From Myotis daubentonii (Eukaryota; Chordata; Mammalia; Chiroptera; Vespertilionidae): a DNA stretch of 64,000 nt. A program made the translations under genes and the position numbers. Location: contig NC_081861.1 of the NCBI RefSeq assembly GCF_963259705.1, forward strand, positions 109,026,102 to 109,090,101. Direction: 5' to 3'. Positions within the stretch are counted from its first letter, which is position 1. Every line of letters begins with the position of its first letter. A model generated the notes under the pieces. The model saw only the letters and a program-made list of their open reading frames with translations, was not told the DNA's origin and searched no databases. Of the stretch, positions 11,505 through 24,065 are shown in pieces.

Positions 11505-11680
11505 ATTTTAAAAAATTTATCTTCATCCTCCACCCCCCATTGATCTCTTATAGCCTGTACCCATGCCACACACCAGACCTTCACCACATTATTGTATATG
11601 TCCATGGGTTATGCATATATGCATATAAATTCTTTGGTTAATCTCTTCCCACCAACCCACCCCCACCTTCCCAGGGCTTA
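11505..11680 (-). mobile_element. LINE-1 3' UTR tail fragment, antisense
   Basis: C-rich strand with CCCCCATTGATCTC and CCATGGGTTATGCATATATG, the same segment as in the full-length antisense L1 at 27.85-28.0 kb. 5'-truncated copy. Confidence 0.7.
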
Positions 11681-14659
11681 AACTATTTTAAAATAGAAGA
11701 AACAAGAGGGATGATTTTAATCATAAACAATTGGTTTCAAATCATGTAAATATTCCAAAGAAAAACATTTTCAACTCAAACATGAAAATAACATGCAATT
11801 TTGTTCTTCCAATTGTTTTCTAACACATGTTCTAACCATGTAAAACTGGTTTCTATATGAAAATAAACTTGCAGATTGGAAGAGCTTTTATAGAAGTTGT
11901 ATAAACTTTTAAAGACCATTAGAATGCATTTGGATGCTTTTTGAATACAATTTATAAAAGAGTTAATTATGCTTTTGCAAGAATTTTAACTGTTTCTTTA
12001 AAATACTTTTTGAGAGTATCCTTTCAGTTATTTAAAAACAACCTTTACAAATGCACTATGATTTCATAAGAAATGAAGTGTTGGTTATTTAAAAATAAGA
12101 GAATCATAAGTTTAAAATCTCAGCTTGCTATCACTTGAAAAACAAGGTGATAGAGATCACTGTGGTTTCTTAAAAAAATTAAGAAAAATGTATTTTGATA
12201 TTAAAACATGTAAGAATATTTTATAAATATTATCAAAGGAGAAATTTGGCCTTTGAAATAGAAAAATATTTCCACAATTATCTCTATATAGAATATGATT
12301 TTATCACTATAAGAGTACTACCTTTCAAACTGTTATGTGTGAATGAATTATGAATGCTAGGTTTAAAATATAAGATTTCTCTGGGCTTTCTTTTATAAAG
12401 AATGCTTTGTGTACTTTATCCATTTGTGGAATTAAATTTTATTATATCAGAGCTCATTTTTAAAACATGTATTTTATTTTACTACAGGTCAAATTTCGTC
12501 TTTAGAAATATAACCAATGACTTCCTTATATTGAATAAGTCGTATGCACTTAACTTATGCAAGATACAGTACTGTACTATGTACTTATATTCTTAGGATC
12601 TAACATATATAGTTTGCTCTTTTAAATATGAGTCACAATTTTTTAGATAATAAACTATTAACTACCAGACTGTATCCTTGTAAAACAGGCAACATAACTC
12701 ACTGATCTGAAAGATTTTAAAATTTTCTTGAAAACTCCTAGCAAAGGAAAAGCCTAGATCTTTCAGCAAGTAGAGCACTAAGCAAGGAAACTTTATAAGG
12801 GGGACTATAATGGTGCCACAATTTGGAAAATTATATTCCAATTTAGTACTTTTCAACAAAGCTATGTGTAAACTGAAAAAAAATATGAGATCCATGATAT
12901 TACAAAAATCCTATTGCCTACTCTCCCACAACAAGGTATGTAATTGTGAACATGATTGTAATATGACCTCATTATTGCTTGCCTTGCACAAATTGCTAGA
13001 GAGTGAGTGATTCTTTACAAATCTACTTCAAATTAACACCTATTTTTAATTTCATGGAAAAACAAACAACATAAATAACTACCCAGGTGCTTATGGCAGC
13101 TGCTAGCTTAAGATTGAATTTAAATAGTCTCATATTATAATTACCCACGTTTTAGAAAAATCTATGAATTCCACTGTAGCTTTTTAGTAACCCTCTTCCA
13201 CTTGAATGCCTCAACAATGTGTGAGGAATAATTGTGTCATCTTTGTCATCATATACTACCCTATTCAGAACACAAAGACTCAAGTGTTTGTGGGAAGCAC
13301 TTGTTTGCATGAATGGATTTAGGACTCAGTTATTTAATTATTCTAGTGAATAAACTCTGAATGCTGTTGACGTACATGTAATGATTCTTAAAATGGGATC
13401 AACGCACAACCATTCAATCCAAGAATTGGTGGTGGTAGTGGCTCGGGGAGTTCTCCTTTCCATGCTTACCTCCTATGTTTGCAGGAGGAGAATGTTATGC
13501 AAATACAAGTGTGGAAGAAAGGGATTTTTCCTCCTTTACTTATTGCTAGTAAAGCTTAATGGTGTTTTAGAAGTGATATTACACTTCAGAAAAGGGGTAA
13601 TGCATCTTTAAAAGCTAAACTACATCTTCTTTACTTTTATCAAATTCTCTATAAATCTTTCATGACAGTTTATTTAACAAAGTGTCATTGAAACTGTATA
13701 GATGATTGATGTGACCCATGTAAGACCAACATGAAATGTTTGTAAATGTCAGCAAAATGTGACCATCTAAAAGTATATAAGGATGGAGTTTCTATGAAAG
13801 TGAAAAACAAACAGAAAAATGTTTATCTTATACTTTGCTTTCTGAAATGCAATTACAAATTCATAGAAGAAGTATTATATTTGATTTTTCTTGGAGTTCA
13901 TGTCATCAGAGGTCTAATTTGCTTTTGACACTTACCCTTTCAAAGCTTTGGTTTCTTATTTATTGGGTAAATTTTTCTTTCATCTATGGAAAAATAATAT
14001 AGACTCAGATCTTCTTGGGAAAAAAAGATAATTGCTTTGGAAAGTATTAGCAGAAACTTGAATAAAGCATTATGTACAAATTATAGGAATCAATCAACAT
14101 AGAAATGTAATTTAATAAGATAAAAAATAAAGAGGAAGAAAAAATAAATTAAACTATAAACATACAAGAAGAGTACCTCAGTAGCTCACTAGCTTATTTT
14201 TCTCTTTGATGTATTCATGTATAAAACAAATATTATCCTTAGAATAGTGCAACCTCTTCCTTGGGAGTGATGTTTTGGTTGTTACATTTTTGCATTGCAT
14301 TGACACAAAATCAGAACAAATAGAGCAAAACAAATACACACGATGAATGGAAAATATATAATAGAGACTACAAAACTGAAATTTGAAAATTGTGAGATTT
14401 TCCCATTGAAATAACATTTTTGCAGGAGGGGAATTACCCATGATCATTCACTTAATTAATACATTCTTTATTCCATTTTGCAAATAAATTCACAAGTTCA
14501 CAATTACCATGAATTGTAGAGTGCCTATCCATCATTATAAGCTGTTTCTGATCACAGTAGACATGGTATTTGTCTTCCTCCTTCTGTGGAGGTTATAGGA
14601 AATGCTTAGTTATGATATACTGGTAGCCAAACCAAGATTAACTGAAAAATGACTATTTT
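11681..14659. other. Unique AT-rich intron (about 3 kb)
   Basis: No recognisable repeat, exon or RNA gene. Short open frames here lack known domains and have the composition of AT-rich noncoding DNA. Confidence 0.55.
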
Positions 14660-14685
14660 TTATTTTTAAAAGATTTTAAAAATTG

Positions 14686-14735
<50 letters not shown>

Positions 14736-14887
14736 GATGTGAGAGTGAAACATCCATCAGCTGCCTCCTGTACACCCCCTAATGGGGATTGAACCCAGAA
14801 CCTGGGCATGTGCTCTGACCAGGAATCAAACCAGCAACTTTTCAGTGCATGGGATGATGCTCCCAATTGAGACACACTGGCCAGGGC
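14660..14887 (-). mobile_element. VES-family SINE with (GA)n expansion
   Basis: Antisense. The tRNA-like head is at the right (ACACACTGGCCAGGGC), the body has CAGCTGCCTCCTGTACACCC, and a GA microsatellite of about 21 units (14690-14732) sits in the CT-rich part. Target duplication is not clear. More diverged than the 2.3-kb copy. Confidence 0.85.
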
Positions 14888-15252
14888 ACAAGTACTTTAA
14901 ATTCTCAAATAAGCAAATTTTTCTGGGGGATTGTACTTAGCTTTGAGGAAGACATGGAAAATAAGACAATTCAAGCAGTATCTGGAGATCTGTAAACATT
15001 TAAAATTTATTTGATCTCTGCATTTCTAGTATATCATAATGGTGAGTTATGTTCACAGTGATGATCCTAAGCTATAGCAACACTATAAGAATAATTTGAA
15101 TTGTAATTTTTTAGTACATAGTGATGGTAAAGCTTTATGATAGACCCAAACCATAATATCCTATTCCCTGAGCAATAACTGTTAATGACTGTATTTTGAA
15201 AAACATGTTAACAATTTTTCAGCCTGTAATATATGTATGCTTATATATTTCA
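14888..15252. other. Unique intronic sequence
   Basis: AT-rich; nothing recognised. Confidence 0.5.
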
Positions 15253-15729
15253 CTAGAGGCCTGGTGCACAAAAATTGGTGCACTCGCGGGGGGGGGGGGG
15301 GTCCTCAGCCCAGCCTGTGCCCACTTGCAGTACAGGACTCCTTGGGGGATGTCCACCTGTTGACTTAGGCCCACGCCCCGGGGGATCAGGCCTAAGCTTG
15401 CAGTAAGACAACCTTCTGGCAACCAGAGAGCCCTCGGGGGATGTCCAACTAAAGGCTTAGGCCCCTACAGGATCGGGTCTAAACCGTTACTTGGACATTC
15501 TTAGTGCTGCCACGGAGGTCGGAGAGGCTCCTGCCACCACCTCTGCACTGGCCAGCCATGAACCAGCTTCTGGCTGAGTGGCACTCCCCATATGGAAGTG
15601 CACTGACCACCAGGGGGCAGCTCCTGCATTGAGTGTCTGCCCCCTGGTGGCCAGTGTGCATCATAACAACCGGCCATTCTGCTGTTCAGTCAATTTGCAT
15701 ATTAGCCTTTTATTATTATTATTATATAG
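15253..15729 (-). mobile_element. HeliBatN-type Helitron, complete, antisense
   Basis: Begins CTAGAGGCCTGGTGCAC with a slightly imperfect stem-loop (GTGCACAAAAATTGGTGCAC), then a poly-G run, and ends ATTTGCATATTAGCCTTTTA before TTATATAG. It contains the family words GGGGGATGTCCACCTG and CCCCCTGGTGG. Noncoding. It lies against an L1 3' UTR tail on its right. Confidence 0.9.
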
Positions 15730-15734
15730 TATGT

Positions 15735-15865
15735 CCCTATTTCTCCCCTTTTGCCTCCTCTACCCAGCTCTTGCCCCCCACTTCTCTCTGGCCATCAACA
15801 TAGTGTTGTCTGTGTCCATGGGTTGCGCATATATTTTCTTTGGCTAATCCCTTATTTAAATTCAC
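15735..15865 (-). mobile_element. LINE-1 3' UTR tail fragment, antisense
   Basis: TCTGGCCATCAACATAGTGT, TGTCTGTGTCCATGGGTTG and TTTGGCTAATCCCTTA are the complement of the bat L1 3' UTR. The Helitron at 15253-15729 abuts or interrupts it. Confidence 0.7.
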
Positions 15866-16264
15866 TTCTTTAAACTTTTATTTTCAGATAAGTGCTTATA
15901 GCTGCACTATTATATATTTTCTATTATATCATTTAGAATTAAGATATTTTTTAATTGAACTGTTGTAAATTTTAGCACAATTTAGTAAATTATGCTAGAA
16001 GCAATTAGGAGATTTTTCATGTAATGCAGATGCATTTCATTTAATATCTTATTAATTTTTAATTTTTTAATATTTTAATTTGAAATAATCTGATACATGT
16101 AAAAAAAACTATAAAATACTACAGCATATTATATGTACCCTTCACCCAATTTCTTAGGTGTTAATAATTTAAATATAACCATTATGCAACTAACAAAATT
16201 TGGAATATATTTTTCTTATAATCTCTTTAATGTTACTTAATCCATTTACTTTGTTTTTGTTAAT
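15866..16264. other. Unique AT-rich intron
   Basis: Nothing recognised apart from a possible worn L1 edge. Confidence 0.45.
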
Positions 16265-16470
16265 CCTCACCCAAGGATATTTTTCCATTGAATTTTAGAG
16301 AGAGTGAAGAGAAAGGGAGAGACACATTGATTGGTTGCCTCCTGCACATGTTCTGATAGGGACTGGGGATCAAGCCAACAACTGAGGTACATGCCCTTGA
16401 CTGGAATCAAACCTGGGACCCTTCAGTCCACGGGCTAATGCTCTATCCACTGAGCAAAACAGGCTGCAGC
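16265..16470 (-). mobile_element. VES SINE, antisense
   Basis: Contains CTCACCCAAGGATATTTTTC at the tail side, CCTGCACATG in the body and the tRNA-like head complement (GCTCTATCCACTGAGCAAAA). Moderately diverged; no clear target duplication because it borders an L1 fragment. Confidence 0.88.
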
Positions 16471-16597
16471 TTAATTCCTTCACTTTTAATCTATATGTGT
16501 CTTTATATCTAAAGTGGGTTTTGTTTTTGATTCACCCTCATAATCTGTCTTTTAATTGGTGCATTTATGCCACTGTCTTTCAGAGTGCTTACTGATA
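16471..16597 (-). mobile_element. LINE-1 ORF2 endonuclease-region fragment, antisense
   Basis: The words TGTCTTTATATCTAAAGTGG and GTCTTTTAATTGGTGCATTT are the complement of the L1 ORF2 5' part (endonuclease C-terminal region). About 130 bp, trapped between VES and Helitron. Confidence 0.65.
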
Positions 16598-16768
16598 GAG
16601 TCACTGCCATATCTGGTGGCTCCTGGGGCTTCTGGGGCCGGCCTGCCTGTAGTATGCAAATTAGCCACCATCTTTGTTGGCAGTTAATTTGCATATCTCG
16701 CTGATTAGCTAATGGGAGGCATAGCGAAGGTGTGGTCAATTACCATGTTTGGCTATTATTAGATAGGA
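16598..16768 (-). mobile_element. Helitron 5' part, antisense
   Basis: Ends with TCCTATCTAATAATAG on the minus strand and shares the GTTAATTTGCATATCTCGCT block with the element at 1-421. Only about 170 bp of the 5' side is recognisable; no 3' stem-loop was found to the left. Confidence 0.8.
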
Positions 16769-17653
16769 TAATGTATATTATAAAATGAAATAACTGTACT
16801 GAATATTATAGGGGTACATGTAGTTCTAGAATTAGTACCTGCCTACCCCTTAATGAATCTACTTGGAGATATAATTCAGGTTATATTTGCATTAATTACT
16901 TAAATAAAAGTTAAGAAGTGTAAATGCCTTGAGACAAGTATAGGAAAAGATCAGGGGTAACAGGTAGAGAAGTCATTGTAGGGTGAATAGCTCTTGGCTG
17001 CTGAGAATAGGAAGGCTTACAGTGAATAAAAATGACTGAAAGTGAAAGTTTCTTCATAAAAATAAGTCTATCATCAATAAAAGAACAGAAGTGAATTAAA
17101 TATTACATTTTTTCTTGACTCCTAAACTTATACAAATTGTAATTCAAAATTAAATAATGTTTATACATTCATTGCTGTTTTTTCTGCAAGAAAAAATATA
17201 GTTTTCTCAGGGGTTTTCCGTGAAAATATTTTTTATTTTTTTACTGTAATGAAAATATAAAACTTGAAATATAGTTTAGTTTTAAATTCAGAGCAAGATA
17301 TAAATACCAAAGTAATTGATAAAGAAATAGCATTTCACTAAATCAGAATTCACAAATGGGTATTTTTTGTATACTTGGAACTAGTCTATCCTTTCAAGAA
17401 AAGTAATAGGAACAGAGATTTGTATGGGTGCTCAAGTTCAAAAAAGAGGTTATCTGCATTTGCTGACTTTTCAAACTTTCTGTCTTGGTAGTGTCCGGAA
17501 TACTTGCATGTTCCCAGAAGCTCAGTTTTGAAAGGAGCCCGTATGTCCATTAGGTCATGTTTAGATGCTTAGAGCAACCAAATTATACTTTGAACTTGTG
17601 ACATTCCTAAATATTGGACTTTACATTCAGATATCATAACTTATCACAGATAA
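16769..17653. other. Unique intronic sequence
   Basis: Nothing recognised. Confidence 0.5.
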
Positions 17654-17661
17654 CTATAGGC

Positions 17662-17896
17662 CAGTGATGGTGAACCTTTTGAGCTCGGCATGTCAGCATT
17701 TTGAAAAACCCTAACTTAACTCTGGTGCCGTGTCACATATAGAAATTTTTTGATATTTTCAACCATAGTAAAACAAAGATTTATATTTTTGATATTTATT
17801 TTATATATTTAAATGCCATTTAACAAAGAAAAATCAACCAAAAAAATGAGTTCGTGTGTCACCTCTGACACGCGTGTCATAGGTTCGCCATCACTG
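17662..17896. mobile_element. Non-autonomous hAT (nhAT) with perfect 8-bp TSD
   Basis: A 235-bp element with terminal inverted repeats CAGTGATGGTGAACCT (left) and CAGTGATGGCGAACCT (right, read inwards). It is flanked by CTATAGGC at 17654-17661 and 17897-17904, an exact 8-bp duplication as hAT transposases make. The interior is AT-rich with no transposase coding sequence. Low decay of ends and target site suggests lineage-specific activity. Confidence 0.93.
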
Positions 17897-18090
17897 CTAT
17901 AGGCCCTATGAAGTAAGGAGCACCAGTTCCAATAAAAATGGACAAAATTTTGACAACTTGGAAGAGATGTGTACACAATACTGTGGGATATCATATTGAT
18001 GCCTCAGCTTTTCATGCCCTGATTTGACTTCTACTAGCTGTTAAAGATGGTTTGTTTTAGTTATGACCTCAAAAAGAGTTTCTTATTTTT

Positions 18091-18148
18091 TAAATATATT
18101 TTTATTTATTTCAGAGAGGAAGGGATGGAAGGATGGAGAGAGAAAGAG

Positions 18149-18206
<58 letters not shown>

Positions 18207-18361
18207 TCAATGATGAGATAGACTAATTGATCAGCTGCCTCTTGCACACCCTACACTGGTGATCAAGCCCACAACCTGGGCATGTGCCCTGACTGGGAAT
18301 CAAATCAAGGCCTCCTGGTTCATAGGTCGATGCTCAACCACTGAGCCATGCCTGCTGGGCT
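18091..18361 (-). mobile_element. VES-family SINE with (GA)n, 14-bp TSD
   Basis: Antisense SINE with the body words CAGCTGCCTCTTGCACACCC and head complement CCACTGAGCCATGCCTG, and a long GA repeat at about 18153-18203. Flanks AGTTTCTTATTTTT (18077-18090) and AGTTTCCTATTTTT (18362-18375) match at 13 of 14 positions. Confidence 0.92.
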
Positions 18362-18394
18362 AGTTTCCTATTTTTAATCTCAATAGAAGGTGTG

Positions 18395-18525
18395 CTTTTT
18401 AAAATTTATTTTTTATTTAAGTGTAGTTGGTATACAATCTTATATTGGTTATATTAGTTTCAGGTGTATGATATAGTGTTTCAATATTTATATTCTTTAC
18501 AATGTGATCACTCCACTAATTCTAG
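18395..18525 (-). mobile_element. LINE-1 3' end fragment, antisense
   Basis: TTTATTTAAGTGTAGTTGG..TTAGTTTCAGGTGTATGA..AATGTGATCAC is the complement of an older L1 3' end. Short and diverged. Confidence 0.6.
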
Positions 18526-19500
18526 AATTAGAATGGGAAGGTGTGCATTAAGATATTCTTTTTCAATGCTTTTTCACAGTGGATGACCTGAAGAGCTTTG
18601 CATTTGGGGCTCTCTGTGTAATAAAATACAAATATGGAATAATGCAGTCGTTTTGCCTATATATCATTTATTTTCTATGCCATGACCCTTGCAAGTAGCT
18701 ATAAAAACCTGAGAGACTCATTTTATTTGGCCAACTTTGGGAAGAAGTTTGGAGGAGTGCAATACTATAGTATGTGGTTCCCCAAAGCTGCACAATATAA
18801 ATGCAAATCTAACATTGCAGATGAAAATAGTAGGCTACATGGATGAATTGTTGGATGGTAGAAGTGGGATAGGTACTTTACAATGATAGAATGTAGTTGG
18901 TGAGCCTTCTTCAAGCTCATATAGCTGTTGTCTTATGTTGGGGGAACTGGCTTCAAACACTTAATTTTGTAATTTAGAAAATGGTCTCAGGGTAAAATCA
19001 CATTGACTGTGAAATGATGCGCTACTCTCTTTTCTTTTTTTCCAAGTATCTTATTGTTTCATATTTTCAGCAACTAGAAGTGATTAGAAAATGCCAATTC
19101 TGCTTAAGAACGAAAATTGTGAAAAAATTATAAGAGCCACCCTTGGTTCCTGCATTCTTCTTTGGACAATATCTTCAATCTAGAAATGCATAGTAACAGT
19201 CAAATGGTTATGGTTCAAGTTCATTAATGCTTGGATAATGAAATAGAATAACGTATAAGCAAAAATATCATGAAATATATAAAGAGGCTGATTTAAATTT
19301 TGGCATTGGACTATTACTGACTACAGTAATCATTTAGGGGGCTCTCCACTTTATTTGGCTATCATTGTGACTTTGTAAGTATTATTTAAATTGCTTTATT
19401 CTTTTCTTGTTATTCTTTCTTGGTGTATCATCTACCATTTGTCCTTATTCCATTTTTAACTGAGTATGTTTCTACTTATTTAGCTTAAACTTAAAAAAAA
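18526..19500. other. Unique intronic sequence
   Basis: Nothing recognised. Confidence 0.5.
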
Positions 19501-19678
19501 TACTCACCCAAGGATATGTTTAGATATGTTTATAGAGAGGGAGAGATCTGTTGCCTACCGTTACGTGTCCCACCTAGGGATCGAAGGAAACTGCAACCCA
19601 TGTATGTGGGAATGGAACCCATGACCCATTGGTATATGGGACCACGCTCCATCCAACGGAGCTACACTGGTCAGGGCT
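19501..19678 (-). mobile_element. Diverged VES-family SINE, antisense
   Basis: TACTCACCCAAGGATATG at the tail side and GAGCTACACTGGTCAGGGC at the head side identify a SINE of the bat tRNA-derived group; the body (GGGATCGAAGG, GGAATGGAACCC) is strongly diverged. Confidence 0.75.
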
Positions 19679-20859
19679 AACTTCTAACTTCAACTATTTT
19701 TAAGGTGTTAAGGACTCTGTCCATCTTTATGTCAGTTGAAAGCTAGTGGGCATATTCTCAATTCTTTTTTTGAGATTTTTGCTAAAGATATGTCATCTCA
19801 TTTCCAGTGAAAACATCTGTAAAATATCAATCTACTAGTATATACCAATCCAAAGCTTGTTACTCTCAGAAAGTTAAAGCACCCACCAAGCAAGGTAAGG
19901 GACTGTATCTTCTCAGCATGTGAAAATTTTATATTCAAAGTCAACAAAACCCTAAAAGCAGTTATAATGTGATGTTGTCTAATGTGTTAGAAATTAAAGA
20001 CTTGCCTCTTTATTTAGCATATGTGATTTAAGAAGAGAAGGGTGGGAACAAAATGATAAGGACTGGCAGTTGGAAGAAGACATATTTTAGTGTACTTCAT
20101 TTTAACCCCAGTCCCTGATGAGTCTCACAAAGATAACATTATTGGTAGAGGGGATATGATAATAAGTTTTAGGGCATTACCTGTGGAAAATTAAAGTGGA
20201 ATAAATCATTAAAGCATTCAATAAACAGTCATTAAGAGTTTACCATGTGGCAAGCATATATGTTATTTGCATGTATTGAGTATGTGTGTAAAGCTTCCAA
20301 ATTTACTAGATCTATAATTAATGCTAATCAATAGCAGATGTTAATAATGCAATAAGTATTTGCCATATCAAACTGAATGAATTGAGATTGTTATTGCCTT
20401 AATATCCAACATGAGAATGGGAACTTAATGTTTCCTTCCTAAACTCTGTCTCTTTCTTTCCTGACATATCCTCTCAGTAAGTTAGAGTTTTCATTGATAT
20501 TCTACTGTGGTAATGTTAATCTTATTTTGATTGAAACAAGGTTCTGGACAGCAAAATTGATGTGTTTTTATGGTAAGACTGTTGTGAGACTGTTGCAAAA
20601 AGGTGGTAAAAAGACTTCATATTTGGTATGCCTGGGGCAAGAATTATAACTTTCTTTAAAGTTATAATTAAGAAAATACTTGGCTTACTGTGCTTATTTT
20701 AGAACACTATGGATTATTAATATATGCATTTAAGCACATTTAATATCTATATTTTGATTGACATATCTCTTGTCAGTTTCAATGATTTTCTTGCCTTAAC
20801 AACACAGAATAGAATTTCACAATGGACAGAGCATTTATCTTTTTTGTTAGATGTTGCCT
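19679..20859. other. Mostly unique intron
   Basis: A short patch at about 20215-20290 (TTTACCATGTGGCAAGCATA) resembles a MIR/L2 edge. Otherwise nothing recognised. Confidence 0.45.
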
Positions 20860-21130
20860 TTTTATTGAATTTATTAGGGTGACATTGGTTAATAATATTA
20901 CATAGATTTCAGATGCACAATTCTACAGTACATCATCTGTATGCTGTATTGTGTGTTCTCCACCCAAAGACAAGTCTCCTTCTGTCACCATTTATCCTTA
21001 ACTTTACCCTTTTCTAACTTTCTCCACCCCCGCCTCTGGTAAACACCATACTGTTGTCTGTGTCTATGAGTTGTTGTTGGTGTGGTTGTTTGGCTTAATC
21101 CTTTCACCTTTTTCATCCAGTTCCCCAGTG
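20860..21130 (-). mobile_element. LINE-1 3' UTR, antisense
   Basis: TTTTTATTGAATTTATTAGG (complement of the A-rich L1 3' terminus), CACAATTCTACAGTACATCA, then ACCATACTGTTGTCTGTG and the TTTTTCATCCAGTTCCCC edge. About 270 bp, 5'-truncated. Confidence 0.8.
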
Positions 21131-21375
21131 TTTCCTTTTTCAACACATAAGCTGTATAGCCAGTTATATGTCATATAATAATGTCATCAGATTCTTGAAG
21201 ACAAATATCATGTAACATTATTGCATATGTTAATTTTAAGGCAGTTTTGTTAGACATAACATATAAAGAGGAAATAAAATGAAAATTAACACAGTGTGGA
21301 AGGATGCTGTTATGTTTAATTTAAAATATACATTACAGATCAAAAGATATTTTGCACAGTGCTATTATTTAGTCA

Positions 21376-21578
21376 CTAGAGGCCCGGTGCATGAATTCAT
21401 GCACAGGTGTGGACCGGCCAGCCCACCCCAATTGGGGCCGATTGGGGTTGGGCCGGCTGGGGGGAGGGGCCATGGGAGGTTGGCTGGCTGGCCCTGCCCC
21501 CAATCAGGCTGGTTGGCCAGCCTCAGTGTGCATTATAGCGACTGGTCATTCTGGTCACTTGGCTTTTATATATATAGA
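21376..21578 (-). mobile_element. Short complete Helitron, antisense
   Basis: A 203-bp element running from CTAGAGGCCC and the perfect stem-loop GTGCATGAATTCATGCAC (21387-21404) to ATATATATAAAAGCCAAGTG on the minus strand (5' end TCTATATATA). The flanking bases A and T agree with Helitron integration. Very low decay of both ends marks it as one of the younger copies. The open frames across it are noncoding. Confidence 0.93.
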
Positions 21579-21634
21579 TTAGTGTAATCCTTTGTTATTA
21601 TCTAGAATAAGGATTTGAACTAAACCAAATTAGT

Positions 21635-21890
21635 TTTCTTTTTTATTGAATTGGTTGTGGTTACATTGGTCAATAAAATTATATAGGTTTCAGGGACACA
21701 ATTCTATGATACATCATCTGCACATCCTTTGTGACCTCACCATCCAAAGTCTAGTCTCCTTACATTATCATTTATAACCCCATTTGTCCTCTTCCACCTG
21801 CCCCAGCCCCCCTTTCTCTCTGGTAATCACCATATAGTTGTCTGTGCATATGAGATTTTTTTTTGCTTAATCCCTTCTAAAAATTCAGAA
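21635..21890 (-). mobile_element. LINE-1 3' UTR, antisense
   Basis: TTTTTTATTGAATTGGTTGT, ATAGGTTTCAGGGACACAAT and GGTAATCACCATATAGTTGT correspond to the copy at 20860-21130 but from a separate insertion. Confidence 0.8.
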
Positions 21891-23735
21891 AACCTTACTA
21901 ATTTGTAGAATCCAACTTTCCAAATTATTGTCATTATTATTTTTACTAAACCACAAGCTTAGGTTTAAAGATTTCTAATCCAATGATGCAGTTATAAATT
22001 GAGTTTAATGTATAGATTTTTCCATAACTATTGAACTAGAACAAAAACAGTAGGTCAAAATATTCTCTAAAACTGTTCAGTTCACTGATTTCTAGCAGAA
22101 ACTATTTTAATACTATCCCTGCCCTTAAGATATGTTTAAAAATAAACTTGGAACACAGAAAATGTTGTGAATTTTATCACCCTAATATAGGGGTAAGAGA
22201 AAGTAGGTTTATAGTTGTTCATATGGAAAATAATACAGTAATTAATAAATAATAATACAAGAATAAACTCTCATGTACTCATAACTGTAAACCTACTTTT
22301 GCCCACCTTGTATTTTATTTATAGTAAATGTTTAAGAGACTTTTTTTCCATTTTTACTTCTGGCTTACATAAGCTTTTAATTCACTAATTAATTTTAATT
22401 AATGTTTAAGATAGTGAGTAACAGAATAAATTGGTCTATACCTGATAAAATGTCAGTCTTCTTATTTGGATTTACATCAGCCTTATTTATTAGAACTTGA
22501 ATTCCTTTTGGTTAGTATTCTGCTATGATTTTTTACCTAGGAACATCCTCCTTCCTTTATGAAATTATAAATTTACCACAGTAAGCATAGAAAGTGGAGA
22601 TCTGTTTTCTAATCATTCATTGTTCAATATTAGGGCTGTGTGCTTCTAGGGGAAAAAAGTCATGGGATGAGTGTAGTGTTTAACTTTTTAACTTTGTTTT
22701 CCTAAAAGAGGGGGAAATGTCTTTCTTGAAGAGACAGTTGGCAGGTATGATATGTTACTCTTCATTTAGGGGGAGGTATTATAATAAAGCCATGTTTAAT
22801 TATAAATAGCAGTTATGATTTAAGTAAAGACCCGTTTCCTGTAAGACAAAAACATGGTAGTGATAAATGATCCTGACTGTTCAGATATAACAATCTTACA
22901 TTGTACATATCCCTGGTATATGCATTATCTAAAATAAACTACTTTAGACATTATTTAATTAGTTGAATTGTTACAATGAATAATTACTCTAAAAATCTGT
23001 CCGTATAGATATTTTTCTGACTGCAATGCAACTACAATTAGCTTCTTGATCATAATTAAAACCCATGTAGGTTAAATAGACTTTAAAGGTGTAGGATGTG
23101 AAGGAAGCTTAAAAAACTACTGCTGAATGCTGGAGCATAGGATACATTGAATATCAATTGTTAATTTTGTTAACTAATCTGATATCCTGCGAGATATTCT
23201 TTTGTTCACAACCAAACTCAAACATTTTTTCCCAGGGTTAAATGATAACAAAGGAGAATGATAATATATACACACATTTATATTTAGTTCTACTCTGCCA
23301 TTCACCCCCATTCCAGATAGTAAAAATACTGCTTCTTATAAGAATGTTTTACATTACATCTCTATGACAAAAGTAATGCATGCATCTTACTATTGTCTTT
23401 CAAAATCAGAATTTTGAAAATTGAAGAGCATGGTAGGAATAAAAGGCACATATTTTTTTTTCTGATAGAATAAATCCACTATTATTGCTATTTTTATATT
23501 CCAGCTAATGTTCAGAAACAAGCAATGACCCAATGGCAGTAGACTTTAAGATCAGCTAATGGTCAATATTTGATATATGTCAAAGCACAGTTTATGCTAT
23601 ATCATCTGTATTTACCATGGGAAACAAAAAGCATCTAGAAAATACAATGTTTATCTCACATATTCTTATAGGTTTTTTTTCTGCTTTGAACATTATTCTG
23701 CTTTGAACCAATTCTCAAGTTGTTTCTATGTGTTT
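21891..23735. other. Unique AT-rich intron
   Basis: Nothing recognised over about 1.8 kb. Confidence 0.5.
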
Positions 23736-23737
23736 TT

Positions 23738-23816
23738 AACAGCAACACATGTACTAAAACTGGAATGATGCAGAGAAAGATTAGCATGGCTCCTATACAA
23801 GACATGCACAGTTTTT
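23738..23816 (+). pseudogene. U6 snRNA pseudogene
   Basis: ACATGTACTAAAACTGGAAT, then GATGCAGAGAAAGATTAGCA and TGGCTCCTATACAAGACATG follow the central part of U6 spliceosomal RNA, including a version of the ACAGAG box region (here GCAGAG) and the AGATTAGCATGG segment. The 5' stem and the 3' end are eroded, with several substitutions and an inserted A, so it is not a functional snRNA gene. Confidence 0.85.
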
Positions 23817-23824
23817 ATATTTAT

Positions 23825-24065
23825 CCTACTCATCCTTAAAAACTAGATCAAATGCCACCTCCTTTGATCTTCTCAGGCTGAATATTTCTCTTTTGTGCCC
23901 TATATACATTGTTTATGTCAGTATTTTAGTCATTAGTATACATTTACATATTTCTCATTAGATTGTGAGCTCTGGCCATGTATAATGAATCTTTATCTTC
24001 CCTACAACACTGAACACAATGTCTTGTACATTGTGGGCACTGAAAACTTCCATATGGAGTTGAAT
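23825..24065 (+). mobile_element. LINE-2 3' end (ancient)
   Basis: CAAATGCCACCTCCTTTGAT, TTAGATTGTGAGCTC and TGTCTTGTACATTGTGGGCA match the order of conserved blocks in the mammalian L2 3' end. Diverged. Confidence 0.7.
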
